DNA from: DDH964 sp963806685
GTDB lineage: Bacteria > Desulfobacterota > Desulfuromonadia > Desulfuromonadales > DDH964
Assembly: GCA_963806685.1 (NCBI GenBank)
Contig: CAWDZB010000002.1
Span: 5,009 to 69,008 of the forward strand
Direction: 5' to 3'
DNA: 64,000 nt
In this document: piece after piece, positions 1 to 8,451 of the stretch
Position numbering within the stretch: position 1 is the first letter of the stretch
Layout of the letters: each line of letters begins with the position of its first letter
Translations under genes and position numbers: made by a program
The notes under the pieces: model-generated
Told to the model about the DNA's origin: nothing
Databases searched by the model: none
What the model saw: the letters and a program-made list of their open reading frames with translations, nothing else

Positions 1-149
1 GGGGTGGCAAAACAGCGCATCTCGCCGCAGCCGATGCGGGCGGCATCCAGTTCCTTGCGCAGCAGGCGCTCGAGGTCGTTCATCGCCGGGCGCAGAAAGC
101 CGGCGGGAATCTCTTCGGTACCGATTTCGAGGAACAGTTCAGCGGACAT
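1..149 (-). CDS. glyS: Glycyl-tRNA synthetase beta subunit, N-terminal fragment cut by the window edge
   Basis: The reverse strand from 149 encodes about 49 residues beginning MSAELFLEIGTEEIPAGF, the characteristic N-terminus of GlyS (LxEIGTEEIPA). The beta subunit pairs with GlyQ in the bacterial alpha2beta2 enzyme that charges tRNA-Gly, and supplies tRNA recognition. It lies directly downstream of glyQ in the same direction, as expected for a glyQS operon. The rest of the gene lies outside the window. Confidence 0.93.
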   Translation of the reverse strand, partial: MSAELFLEIGTEEIPAGFLRPAMNDLERLLRKELDAARIGCGEMRCFAT

Positions 150-180
150 GAAAACTCCAGAGAATCAGGAAAAAGGAACA

Positions 181-249
181 AGGTCCAAGGTCCAAGGTCT
201 AGGGTCAAAGGTCTGAACCTTTCACCTTGTACCTTTCACCTTGATCCTG
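181..249. repeat. Heptad-periodic palindromic repeat between glyQ and glyS
   Basis: Ten consecutive 7-base units fill the glyQ-glyS spacer: five of the type AGGTCNN/GGGTCAA, then units of the type NACCTTN, which is roughly the reverse complement. The two halves can pair into an imperfect hairpin in the mRNA between the two cistrons. It is non-coding, and the 7-base phase is directly visible. Confidence 0.75.
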
Positions 250-251
250 CA

Positions 252-1121
252 TTACCCCTTGAGCAGCGGGAAGCCGAGCTTCTCGCGCATCGCCACGTAG
301 CCCTCGGCGCACAATCGCGCTACGTTGCGCACCCGGCCGATGTAGTTGGCACGCTCGGTCACCGAAATGGCACCGCGCGCGTCGAGGAGGTTGAAGGCGT
401 GGGAGCACTTCATGACGTAGTCGTAGGCCGGCAGCACAAGCCCGGTCTCGACCAGGCGGATGCACTCCTTCTCGTACATGGTAAAAAGCTGCAGCAGCAT
501 CGAGACGTCGGCCTGCTCGAAGTTGTAGGTGGAGAACTCCACCTCGCTGCGGTGGTGGACGTCGCCGTACTTGATCCCCTTGATCCACTCCAGGTCGTAG
601 ACGTTGTCGACCCCCTGCAGGTACATGGCGATGCGCTCGCAGCCGTAGGTGATCTCCCCGGAAACCGGCTTGAGGTCGATACCGCCGGCCTGCTGGAAGT
701 AAGTGAACTGGGTGATCTCCATGCCGTCGAGCCAGACCTCCCAGCCCAGTCCCCAGGCGCCGAGGGTCGGCGACTCCCAATCGTCCTCGACGAAGCGGAT
801 GTCGTGCTTGGTCGGGTCGATGCCGAAGCTCTTGAGCGAGTCGAGGTAGAGATCCTGGATGTTCATCGGCGAGGGCTTGAGGATTACCTGGAACTGGTAG
901 TAGTGCTGCAGGCGGTTGGGGTTCTCGCCGTAGCGGCCGTCGGTGGGGCGTCGCGAGGGTTCGACGTAGGCGACGTTCCACGGCTCGGGGCCGAGGACGC
1001 GCAGGAAGGTCGCCGGGTTGAAGGTCCCGGCCCCCTTTTCGACATCGTAGGGCTGCTGGATGAGGCAGCCCTGCTTGGCCCAGTAGTTCTGCAGCGAGAG
1101 GATGAGGTCCTGAAAGGTCAC
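252..1121 (-). CDS. glyQ: Glycyl-tRNA synthetase alpha subunit
   Basis: The 289-residue product begins MTFQDLILSLQNYWAKQGC and contains class II signatures typical of GlyQ, such as YVEPSRRPTDGRYGENPNRLQHYYQFQ. The alpha subunit binds glycine and ATP and forms the adenylate; it works with GlyS in the cytoplasm. The start is a GTG with GGAGG four bases upstream. The length matches the family (about 290-300 residues). glyS follows about 100 bases downstream, across a heptad repeat. Confidence 0.96.
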   Translation of the reverse strand: MTFQDLILSLQNYWAKQGCLIQQPYDVEKGAGTFNPATFLRVLGPEPWNVAYVEPSRRPTDGRYGENPNRLQHYYQFQVILKPSPMNIQDLYLDSLKSFGIDPTKHDIRFVEDDWESPTLGAWGLGWEVWLDGMEITQFTYFQQAGGIDLKPVSGEITYGCERIAMYLQGVDNVYDLEWIKGIKYGDVHHRSEVEFSTYNFEQADVSMLLQLFTMYEKECIRLVETGLVLPAYDYVMKCSHAFNLLDARGAISVTERANYIGRVRNVARLCAEGYVAMREKLGFPLLKG

Positions 1122-1169
1122 GTTGCCTCCGGAAGATGACGGGGCCGGCCCGGGAGGGGGCCGTGAAAA

Positions 1170-1183
1170 GTATACAGTATACA
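1170..1183. repeat. GTATACA heptad duplicated upstream of glyQ
   Basis: Two adjacent copies of GTATACA lie about 50 bases upstream of glyQ. The period (7) is the same as in the glyQ-glyS spacer and in the lrp-lysA spacer. It is short, so chance cannot be excluded. Confidence 0.4.
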
Positions 1184-1263
1184 GACAAACAGGCGGGAAA
1201 TTCTAGCCCTTTTGCCCCTCCCTGTCAAGCCAAAGAGCCAGGGAAATCAGGGCTAAAGGAGCC

Positions 1264-2022
1264 TTAATCCGGGGCCTGGCGCTGCACCTCTTCGAGGAAC
1301 GCCAGGGAGCGTAGCGGCTGGTGCAGATGCTCGCGCAGGGCGTTGCCGAGCAGCTCGGCGCCCTCGGCAAGGGTGCGCGGCGAAAGGCGCACGGCAGAGA
1401 AGGCTTCCAGGGGCCCGCGCAGCAGCCGCGCCAGGGTGCCGATGGTCAGCAGGTCGACGCTGACCCGGCCCGGCCCGCAGGCACCGCAGAGGCTGCCGCC
1501 GCGCCCGGCGTCGAAGTCCACCGGTCCCGCCGGAGACAGGGCCCCGCCGCACTCGGCGCAGTGCAGCAGGTGGGGGATGTAGCCGGCGACCTCGATCAGC
1601 CGCAGCTCGAAGAGGAGCCGCGCCTCGGGGCCGGCGCCGCCACCGGCGAGGTGGTCGAGAAAGGCGGCCAGCAGGGCGTAGCTACGCTCCTGCCCGGGAT
1701 GGTCGCCAAGCAGCGCCGCACAGAGCTCGCAGCCGTAACCGGCCAGGGCCAGCGCCACCAGGTCGCCCCGTAGCCCGGCGCGCAGGTCGACCAGTTCCGC
1801 CTCGCGCAGGGAGGCCAGCTTATCACCGTGGGGAGCGACCCAGTGCATCCGCACCTGGGCGAAGGGTTCGAGCGCCGCGCCGAAGCGCTTGCGGCTCTTG
1901 CGGGCGCCGCGGGCGAAGCCCTTGCACACGCCGTGCTCGGCGGTAAAGAAGGTGACGATGCGGTCGGCCTCGCCGTAGTCGAGGTGGCGCAGGATGATGG
2001 CGTCGGAACACAGGAGGTTCAT
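1264..2022 (-). CDS. recO: DNA repair protein RecO
   Basis: The 252-residue protein starts MNLLCSDAIILRHLDYGEAD, the conserved RecO OB-fold N-terminus. It carries the zinc-finger cysteines CAEC and CGAC about 16 residues apart in the C-terminal half. RecO loads RecA on gapped single-stranded DNA with RecF and RecR, and anneals SSB-coated strands. An in-frame ATG 24 codons upstream (2094) is possible, but the family start is the one chosen. No strong Shine-Dalgarno is seen at 2022. It is transcribed toward glyQ. Confidence 0.93.
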   Translation of the reverse strand: MNLLCSDAIILRHLDYGEADRIVTFFTAEHGVCKGFARGARKSRKRFGAALEPFAQVRMHWVAPHGDKLASLREAELVDLRAGLRGDLVALALAGYGCELCAALLGDHPGQERSYALLAAFLDHLAGGGAGPEARLLFELRLIEVAGYIPHLLHCAECGGALSPAGPVDFDAGRGGSLCGACGPGRVSVDLLTIGTLARLLRGPLEAFSAVRLSPRTLAEGAELLGNALREHLHQPLRSLAFLEEVQRQAPD

Positions 2023-2195
2023 GGGCGGAACTCGGTTGTCGGGACCGGCAGTCGGTCGGGGGCGAGCGTTGGAGCGACTTTCTTCCGAAACCACATCTTA
2101 GAACGCCCGCCAGGTGATAGCAAACACTTTGTAAGCCCCCATGATAACGAGCCTTTCTACCCCTGCAGGCCGACTGCATTTTACCGAATTTCGCC

Positions 2196-3128
2196 CTACA
2201 GTGATTCCAAATAGTCCGCCATCCGCCGGCGCAGCGCGGCATCGGGCAGGCGGCCGCGCCCGGCGGCCAGGTTGTCCTCCAGGTGCTTGACCTTGGTGGT
2301 GGCGGGGATCACGCAGGTGACCGCCGGATGGGAGACGATGAACTTGAGAAAGAACTGTCCCCAGCTGGCGCAATCGAAGGCGGCCCACTCCGGCAGCGCC
2401 CGATCCTTGACCTTTCGGAACAGCGCACCGCGCTGGAAGGGGCGATTGACCAGGACCGCAACGCCGCGCTCGGCCGCCAGCGGCAGCAGCCGCTCCTCGA
2501 CGGCACGATCCTCGATGTTGTAACTGAATTGGACGAAGTCGAATGGCTCGCTGCGCAGAATTGCCTCCAACTCCCGGTGCGAACGGCCATGGGAGGTGGT
2601 GATGCCGATATAGCGGATTTTCCCTTCCGCCTTCCAGGCGCGCAGGGTCGGCAGGTGGGTCTGCCAGTCGCGCAGATTGTGGATCTGCATCAGGTCGAAG
2701 CGGGCCAGGCCCCACTTGCGCAGCGAATCCTCCATCTGCCGGATTCCGGCCTGTTTGCCATCGATCCAGACCTTGGTTGCGGAAAACAGCTGGTCATGGT
2801 GGCCGACCCGGTCCAGCAGGGTGCCGATCACCTCCTCGGCCGAGCCATACATGGGCGAGGAGTCGATCAGCCGGCCACCGCCGGCGAAGAAGGCCTGCAG
2901 GACATCGGCGAGGCCGGCAATTACCATCGGATCGCTGCCGGCATTGAAGGTCCGTGAGGTTCCCAGCCCGATCACCGGCAGGGTCTCGCCGGTGGCCGGA
3001 ATGGGCTTGCGGATCAGCTCCGACTGGGCGCCTCGCAGTCGCGGCGGCATCAGCCAGCCGGCCGCCAGGGCGGCGGCCAAAGAAGCAACGAAGGTTCGGC
3101 GGGACATCGCATATTCGCTACTGGTCAT
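2196..3128 (-). CDS. Tat-exported aldo/keto reductase
   Basis: The 310-residue protein opens with a twin-arginine signal (MSRRTFVASLAAALAAGW) and continues as a TIM-barrel aldo/keto reductase. The catalytic tetrad is visible: Asp in LIDSSPMYG, Tyr in the same motif, Lys in SATKVW and His in MQIHNLRDW. It probably reduces a carbonyl with NAD(P)H, but the substrate is unknown; an exported NADPH-type enzyme is unusual and may use another redox partner. The start codon overlaps the stop of the upstream membrane protein by four bases (ATGA), so the two are translationally coupled. Confidence 0.85.
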   Translation of the reverse strand: MTSSEYAMSRRTFVASLAAALAAGWLMPPRLRGAQSELIRKPIPATGETLPVIGLGTSRTFNAGSDPMVIAGLADVLQAFFAGGGRLIDSSPMYGSAEEVIGTLLDRVGHHDQLFSATKVWIDGKQAGIRQMEDSLRKWGLARFDLMQIHNLRDWQTHLPTLRAWKAEGKIRYIGITTSHGRSHRELEAILRSEPFDFVQFSYNIEDRAVEERLLPLAAERGVAVLVNRPFQRGALFRKVKDRALPEWAAFDCASWGQFFLKFIVSHPAVTCVIPATTKVKHLEDNLAAGRGRLPDAALRRRMADYLESL

Positions 3129-4459
3129 GACACAACCTCCAGGGATTGGGCCCGGGCCTCCTGCATCCGGCCGAGTTGGTAGCAGATCCCTGCCCACAGC
3201 CCGGCGAGCGGCACGGAGAGGAAGGCGATGCCGGCCAAGCCGAACCCCAGGGCCTGCAGCCCCGCGTAAGCCCAGGCACTGACCACGTCGCCGCCGCGGT
3301 AGATGACCGTGTCGATGACGTTCTTCGCCTTGTACTTCTCCTCCCGGCCGAGGACCACGAAAAGCATCTCCCGGGTCGGTTTCATGATCGCGTAGTTGCC
3401 CGCGCGGCGCACTACCTGGACGGCGACCAGCACTGCCAGCAGCGGCGCCGCAGCGAGGAGCAGGAAGCCGCCTGCCAGCAGCAGGGGGATCAGCGCCAGG
3501 GTCCAGGCCATGCCGAGCGCCTTGACGATGCGGGCGGTGAGCAGCACCTGGATGATGATGGTCAGGCTGTTGGCGGCCAGGTCCATGGCCGCGAAGATGG
3601 TGGTGCGCCGGGCCGGGTCGGCGAAACTGTCGCGGATGATCTGTGCCTGCTGGAAGTAGAGGAAGGTGGAAAGGGTGGTGTAGAGCAGGATCAGCAGGCA
3701 GATCCCCAGCAGGTAGGGGGAGCCGGCGATCAGCCGCAGCCCCGCCAGGGCTCCGCCGCCCATTGCCCGGTCCTTGCCGGCGGCCTTTTCGGGTGCTTCA
3801 TCGGTCGTGGCCGGGTCAGGCCCCCGCCCCTCGCGCCAGGTGATCAGCCGCCGGATACAAAGCATCGCCCAGCCAAGGCCCGCGGCGGAGAAGAGCAGCA
3901 GGTTGGTCGGTCCGAGGGGAATAGCCAGGCTGGCGGTAAGGGCCGGCCCGGCGATCGCCCCGGCGGTGCCGCCGGCGGCGATGAAGGGGAACAGGCGCTT
4001 GGCCTGGGGATCGTTGAACAGGTCGGCCATGAAGCTCCAGAAGACCGAGACGATGAACAGGTTGAAGACGCTGGTCCAGATGAAGAAGGCCCGCGCCACC
4101 CAGGCATGGGTCACCCCGGAGCGAAAGAGACCGAAGAAGAGAAGCAGATTGGCGATGAAGAAGAGGTAGACCAGGGGAAGGAACTGCCGCCGGGAATAAC
4201 GCGAGGTAACCCAGCCGAACAGGGGGACAGCCGCCAGCATTGCCAAAAAGGTGCCGGTGAAGAGCCACTGCAGGTGCTCCACACCGCCGGCGATCCCCAT
4301 CTCGTCGCGCATCGGCCGGATGATGTAGTAGGCGCAGAGCAGGGCGAAGAAATAGCTGAACGCCCAGAACAGCGCCCGGACTTCTTCGGGCTCCACACAG
4401 ACCAGCCTCTCCAGCCGACGGTGGAATCGCGCTCCCCAAACGGTCGAAGATTCTGCCAT
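3125..4459 (-). CDS. Polytopic transporter resembling ATP/ADP (NTT) exchangers within the MFS
   Basis: The 444-residue protein has about 12 hydrophobic segments. Its N-terminus (EVRALFWAFSYFFALLCAYYIIRPMRDEMG) resembles bacterial homologues of the nucleotide-transporter/AAA exchanger family, which are often annotated simply as MFS. The substrate is not predictable here: free-living bacteria carry such proteins without known nucleotide parasitism. An AGAGGGG Shine-Dalgarno lies upstream. The stop overlaps the start of the aldo/keto reductase gene, so the two proteins probably act in a common process. Confidence 0.7.
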   Translation of the reverse strand: MAESSTVWGARFHRRLERLVCVEPEEVRALFWAFSYFFALLCAYYIIRPMRDEMGIAGGVEHLQWLFTGTFLAMLAAVPLFGWVTSRYSRRQFLPLVYLFFIANLLLFFGLFRSGVTHAWVARAFFIWTSVFNLFIVSVFWSFMADLFNDPQAKRLFPFIAAGGTAGAIAGPALTASLAIPLGPTNLLLFSAAGLGWAMLCIRRLITWREGRGPDPATTDEAPEKAAGKDRAMGGGALAGLRLIAGSPYLLGICLLILLYTTLSTFLYFQQAQIIRDSFADPARRTTIFAAMDLAANSLTIIIQVLLTARIVKALGMAWTLALIPLLLAGGFLLLAAAPLLAVLVAVQVVRRAGNYAIMKPTREMLFVVLGREEKYKAKNVIDTVIYRGGDVVSAWAYAGLQALGFGLAGIAFLSVPLAGLWAGICYQLGRMQEARAQSLEVVS

Positions 4460-4523
4460 GATACCGGTCCCCTCTGCCTACGTGAATTGATCCCAGTATA
4501 CAGCGGAGTCGGATTCGTGGCCT

Positions 4524-5243
4524 TCAGGTGGGAGCGGCACTTTGGTCGGTGACGATGCGGCCGTCCTCAAGGGTGATGATCCGGCCGGCCTTGCCGATAA
4601 TGCGGGGGTCGTGGGAGGAAAAGACGAAGGTAATCCCCTCCTCCCGGTTGAGGTGATGGAGCAGCTCGACGATCCCCTGGCCGGTCGCCGAATCGAGGCT
4701 CGCGGTCGGCTCGTCGGCAAGGATCAGCTGCGGGGCGGTGACGATCGCCCGGGCAATAGCGACCCGCTGCTGCTGGCCGCCGCTCAGTTCGGTCGGCCGG
4801 CGGTCCGCCAGGTCGTGAAGCCCGACCTGCTCGAGGGCCGCCAGCACCTTCTGCCGCCGCATCCCGGCACCCAGTCCCTGCAGGAGCAGGACATATTCGA
4901 CGTTCTCATAGGCGGAGAGGACCGGGATCAGGTTGTGCTCCTGGAAGACCAGCCCGATGCTGCGCAGCCGCAGCCGGGCGGCGGCCTTCCGGGAGAGGCG
5001 GTGGGTCGGCCGGCCGGCAAGGGCGACGGTGCCGGTGGTAGGCGCATCGATGATCCCCATGAGATTGAGCAGGGTGGTCTTGCCGGAACCGGAGGGGCCG
5101 GCAAGGCAGACGAACTCCCCCGCCCCCACGGCGAGGGAAAGGGGATGGAGGGCGGTCACCGGCAACCCCTGCGTGCGGCGATAAGTGCGGCTGACCTGGT
5201 CCAGTTCGAGCAGCATGGCGCCCTTCCCCGCGGCCTCAGACAT
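4524..5243 (-). CDS. ABC transporter ATP-binding protein, LolD/MacB type
   Basis: The 239-residue ATPase has Walker A GPSGSGKTT, Q-loop FQEHNLIP, signature LSGGQQQR, Walker B LILADEPTA and an H-loop SSHDPR. The order and length match LolD/MacB-family ATPases that drive lipoprotein release or export of lipids and peptides. It is the last gene of a four-gene unit, and its start overlaps the end of the permease gene by 8 bases. A second in-frame ATG at 5216 has the better Shine-Dalgarno (GGAAGG), so the true start may be there. Confidence 0.9.
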   Translation of the reverse strand: MSEAAGKGAMLLELDQVSRTYRRTQGLPVTALHPLSLAVGAGEFVCLAGPSGSGKTTLLNLMGIIDAPTTGTVALAGRPTHRLSRKAAARLRLRSIGLVFQEHNLIPVLSAYENVEYVLLLQGLGAGMRRQKVLAALEQVGLHDLADRRPTELSGGQQQRVAIARAIVTAPQLILADEPTASLDSATGQGIVELLHHLNREEGITFVFSSHDPRIIGKAGRIITLEDGRIVTDQSAAPT

Positions 5244-6459
5244 GGCGCACCGCCCGCGCCGGCTCCAGGCGCGCCCCTTTCCAGGCCGGGTAGAGGCCGC
5301 CGACCAGCGAGGTCCCCAGGGTGATCAGGTTGGCGACGAGCAGGTCGCCCAGGGCCAGGTGGGCCTTCAGCACGTGGCTGGTGGCGAAATACTGGTTGTG
5401 GCTGGTGAAGGCCGTCAGGTCGATGCCGTAGGCGGCGAGCCAGGAGCAGGCCCCCAGCCCGAGGAGGGTTCCGACCAGCGAAGCGAGCAGCCCCAGGCAG
5501 CCCGATTCGAGGACGATCATCACCACCAGCCGCCCCGGGGTGGTGCCGATGGCGGCGAGGATGCCGAGCTCCCGGAAGCGCTCGTAGATGACCATCGACA
5601 TGGTGTTGACGATGCCGAGGGTCACGATGGCGAAGACGATGACGATCAGCAGGCCCATGGTGGCGTCGTTCAGGGCGATAAGCTGCACGACGTCCGGAGC
5701 GATCTGCTGCCAGCTGCTGACATTGTACCGATCCTCGGGCAGATCCCGGCGCAGGGCGGCGGCTACCGGGCCGATGCTGTCGAGAGGCAGCCTGACCGCG
5801 ATCTCCGTCACCACATCCCCGGCGTCGAGGAATTTTTGCAGGTCGCCCAGGGCCAGGTAGACGTGGGCCCGGTCGAAGCTCTCCAGCTCGGTCCGGTAGA
5901 TGCCGGCAACCGGGAACTTCCGGAAGGCCGGGCGGCCGAAGGCGGTCTGCGCCATCAGCGACAGGGAATCGCCGACCCCGACCCCGAGAGCCTTTGCCAG
6001 CGGCGCACCGATCAGCACCCCGGCGCCGGCGGCGGGATAATGGCCCTCCTCAACGCGGCTGGCGATGAAGGTCACCGAGGGTTCGCGGCTGGGCTCGATG
6101 CCGGAAAGGAGCACCGAGGAGCTCTGCGCCCCCGCCATCAGCAGCGCCGGGGTTTTCAGGCGCCGGGCATAATCGCGGCAGCCGGCATCGCGCAGCGCCG
6201 CCTCCACCCGCTCCGGCGCCGGCAGCGGCTTGAGTACGGCGAGGTTGGGGCGGTAGCCCCGGGCATGTATCTGGAGGGAACCGGCATCGAGGCGCAGGGT
6301 GCTGGCGACCATCTCCCGGTGAAGACCGACCTTCAGGGCCTGGAAGACGATCAGGCAGGAAAGCCCGAAGGCGACGGCCGCGATGGTGAAGAAGGACCGC
6401 CGGGGATTGCGCCGAAGGTTGCGCAGGGCGATCCGGAGGGTCAGAGGCAGCAGGTTCAT
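5236..6459 (-). CDS. FtsX/MacB-type ABC permease
   Basis: The 407-residue permease has an N-terminal membrane segment (residues about 20-45), a large periplasmic domain (about 50-270) and three C-terminal membrane segments, including the conserved GILAAIGTTPGRL region of the FtsX fold. The layout is that of LolC/E and MacB mechanotransmission transporters. Its start overlaps the stop of the isoprenoid enzyme gene (ATGA). With the partner ATPase it should move a lipid or hydrophobic product; the biosynthetic neighbours suggest an isoprenoid-derived substrate, which is inference. Confidence 0.88.
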   Translation of the reverse strand: MNLLPLTLRIALRNLRRNPRRSFFTIAAVAFGLSCLIVFQALKVGLHREMVASTLRLDAGSLQIHARGYRPNLAVLKPLPAPERVEAALRDAGCRDYARRLKTPALLMAGAQSSSVLLSGIEPSREPSVTFIASRVEEGHYPAAGAGVLIGAPLAKALGVGVGDSLSLMAQTAFGRPAFRKFPVAGIYRTELESFDRAHVYLALGDLQKFLDAGDVVTEIAVRLPLDSIGPVAAALRRDLPEDRYNVSSWQQIAPDVVQLIALNDATMGLLIVIVFAIVTLGIVNTMSMVIYERFRELGILAAIGTTPGRLVVMIVLESGCLGLLASLVGTLLGLGACSWLAAYGIDLTAFTSHNQYFATSHVLKAHLALGDLLVANLITLGTSLVGGLYPAWKGARLEPARAVRHV

Positions 6460-7505
6460 ATGACGGCGCGTCTCAGAAGTGCGTGGTCACTCAGGCTCGA
6501 CAGCTCAGCGGGAAGCAGCGCCAGCAGCCGGCCGACTCCGCGCAGCTTGAAAAGATAGCGGATCAGTTCCATGGCCTTGCGCCGGTCGAGCCAGAAGCCA
6601 GCCGCGGCCAACAGTTCGAAACCACACAGAGCCTCCCCCACGGCCCGGCCCATCACCCGGGATACACTGGCCAGATAGGCCTCTTCCACCGGCGGCCGTT
6701 CCCCCTTGCCGGCCAGCAGGGCATCGCAGCGCATGCGCTCCGCAGCGGTCCCCTCGTGGACGATGGCCGAGAGCAGGTAATTGTGCCGACGGTCGCGCAG
6801 GTCCTCGTAGAAATCGGTAAGATCGTCTATCACCTGCAGCGCCATGCCGATGCGGAACACCCCCATGTCCGCCTGGGCGATGGCCGGGGCGGCCTCCTGC
6901 TCGACCAGCCGCGGGGCGACGAAGGCCAGGCGCAGCAGGTTCCCGCCCTTGTACAGGTGGACGCCGGAGATGATCTCCTCGGGGGCAAGAATGTGACGGA
7001 CGCCGCCCTCCTCGCTCCCTTCCTCGGCGCCGATCGGGACCAGGGCCGCGAAAATCCCCTGGAGGAGCGGGTCCCGCTGCGCCTCCCCGATCAGCCCGTC
7101 CCGGACCGCTGCATCGGCCGCGTAGGAGAGAAAGCGGTCGAAGAGCAGGATATGCATGACGCTCTTGAAGCGGGTCGCCCCGGGGGCAAAGCGCAGCGGC
7201 AGGACTTCCTTGTATTCGTCGTCCAGCAGGTTGTCGGTGGCGGTGACAATGCCGCGGATGGCGTGATTGAGGATGCCGTAAAAGTGGCGCCGCTCCGGTG
7301 CTATTCCCACCGCCCGGTAAATCGCGAGGAAGAGGATCGAGAAGAAGTTCTTCTGGGTATAGCTCAGGGTATTCAGGGGCTTGCCGGGCGGGGCGACATA
7401 GGCATCGGCCAGGAAGAAACGCAACAGCGCCAAATTCTCCTCCTCCACCCGGCGCTGCTCCCGGATGGAAGGATAGAGGTGGCGCAAACTGAGCAGGGCG
7501 TTCAT
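6456..7505 (-). CDS. Class 1 isoprenoid biosynthesis enzyme (polyprenyl synthase-like)
   Basis: The 349-residue protein has the two Asp-rich regions of class I terpenoid synthases: DNLLDDEYKE near residue 90 and IDDLTDFYEDLRD near residue 225, the latter matching the second Mg-diphosphate site. The N-terminal region differs from ordinary farnesyl or octaprenyl synthases, so the product (prenyl chain, head-to-head condensation, or other) cannot be assigned. The start at 7505 overlaps the stop of the ICMT-like gene by four bases. An upstream in-frame extension would overlap that gene and is rejected. Confidence 0.8.
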   Translation of the reverse strand: MNALLSLRHLYPSIREQRRVEEENLALLRFFLADAYVAPPGKPLNTLSYTQKNFFSILFLAIYRAVGIAPERRHFYGILNHAIRGIVTATDNLLDDEYKEVLPLRFAPGATRFKSVMHILLFDRFLSYAADAAVRDGLIGEAQRDPLLQGIFAALVPIGAEEGSEEGGVRHILAPEEIISGVHLYKGGNLLRLAFVAPRLVEQEAAPAIAQADMGVFRIGMALQVIDDLTDFYEDLRDRRHNYLLSAIVHEGTAAERMRCDALLAGKGERPPVEEAYLASVSRVMGRAVGEALCGFELLAAAGFWLDRRKAMELIRYLFKLRGVGRLLALLPAELSSLSDHALLRRAVI

Positions 7506-8026
7506 AACGGTTTCCTTCCGGAAAAGGGGTTCGGCAGAAGGAAGGGCACGCGACGCCGGTATCTCCCGTACTCCTCGCCGAAGCGCCGCTCGAGCCTCGC
7601 CTCCTCCTTCTTCAGAGCGGGAATCTGACCGACGAGCAGCAGGGGATAGGCGATGAGCAGCATGCCCCAGGAGCGAAACAGCAGGATGGTGCCGAGGGCG
7701 GCGAGGTCGTAGCCAAGATACATAGGATGGCGGCAAAGGGCATAGCTCCCCTCCGTGACCAATCGCACCGGCGGATCCTGGGGATTGGGCGTCCCACCGC
7801 CGATCCGCTTGAAATCAAGGGTGGCCTTCTGGATCAGCAGCACGCCGCCAATCAGCAGGACGGCGGCCAGGCCCAGGACAGGACGACGGGGGAAGGCTGG
7901 AGAAGGAAGCTGCAGGAGAAAATCGGCCCCCCATCCACCGCCGATAACCGCTGCGGGAATGTAGAGCCAGAAGATCAGGGCATCACGGAGTCGAGCCCGG
8001 AACATATGCTTCTGAACAGGGGGCAT
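7502..8026 (-). CDS. Isoprenylcysteine carboxyl methyltransferase-family membrane protein
   Basis: The 174-residue membrane protein has hydrophobic segments near 15-35, 45-65 and 110-135, and the C-terminal ICMT/phospholipid-methyltransferase signature: GSYALCRHPMYLGYDLA, then E-x-x-L-x-x-x-FGEEYGRYRRRVP. Family members methylate a carboxylate or lipid head group using SAM. The Shine-Dalgarno GAGGAAAGG supports the start. It is the first gene of a four-gene overlapping unit with a prenyl synthase-like enzyme and an ABC exporter, which suggests joint lipid modification and export. Confidence 0.82.
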   Translation of the reverse strand: MPPVQKHMFRARLRDALIFWLYIPAAVIGGGWGADFLLQLPSPAFPRRPVLGLAAVLLIGGVLLIQKATLDFKRIGGGTPNPQDPPVRLVTEGSYALCRHPMYLGYDLAALGTILLFRSWGMLLIAYPLLLVGQIPALKKEEARLERRFGEEYGRYRRRVPFLLPNPFSGRKPL

Positions 8027-8451
8027 TGCGACCTTTCCTCGTTGATAAATTTACCATACCCGTCCTCCCCCTGCCCCCTCTTTCTTGCTAAAATTACTCT
8101 AATTTTCCGGAATCCTCGCGGCCATTCGACAGGGCCGTATTGGCGGAATCCGATTGAATGGCGAAGGCTCGAAATTGGCTTCGGGGACAGAACCGATTTG
8201 GATCCCTCCAGATTATTTTCCAAGTGATCGAACCGACCGCATCCGTCGCCTGAATACGCCAGGATTCAGAGCCGGTTGGTCGAATCAGCAGTCGGATCAG
8301 CTGCCGTTACCCAGGAAAATGTTGGCCCCTGGAAGCAATATGGAGTAGTCTGTTGCCGTTTCCTTCTTACGCTCGAAAAACAATACTGCACCTCACCCTG
8401 CCCGGCTCTCCGCTTGCCGTCCCTGCCGGACATTTCCCGAACAGGCTTTTC
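8027..8451. other. Divergent intergenic region between the ICMT-like gene and the DEAD-box helicase
   Basis: About 425 bases without a convincing gene. It must hold the promoters of both divergent units and the helicase 5' leader. The only clear element is a perfect 7-base inverted repeat with a 3-base centre at 8090-8106. Confidence 0.6.
8090..8106. promoter_or_regulatory. AAAATTA-CTC-TAATTTT inverted repeat, possible operator
   Basis: A perfect 7-base AT-only inverted repeat separated by three bases sits in a GC-rich genome, about 65 bases upstream of the ICMT-like gene. Its position fits an operator or promoter-proximal element of the isoprenoid/ABC unit. No known regulator was matched. 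Confidence 0.4.

Noticed and set aside
4490..4500. TATACT as -10 element of the NTT-like transporter gene
   Set aside because: No acceptable -35 hexamer at 16-18 bases; the gene may be read through from the ABC ATPase gene.
3146..4552. Long open frame on the plus strand opposite the NTT-like transporter gene
   Set aside because: It is the antisense shadow of a GC-rich membrane-protein gene; the composition (Gln/Asp/Gly-rich) and lack of any motif show it is not a gene. The same holds for frames at 8266-10329 (minus), 33034-35079 (plus) and 5185-6558 (plus).
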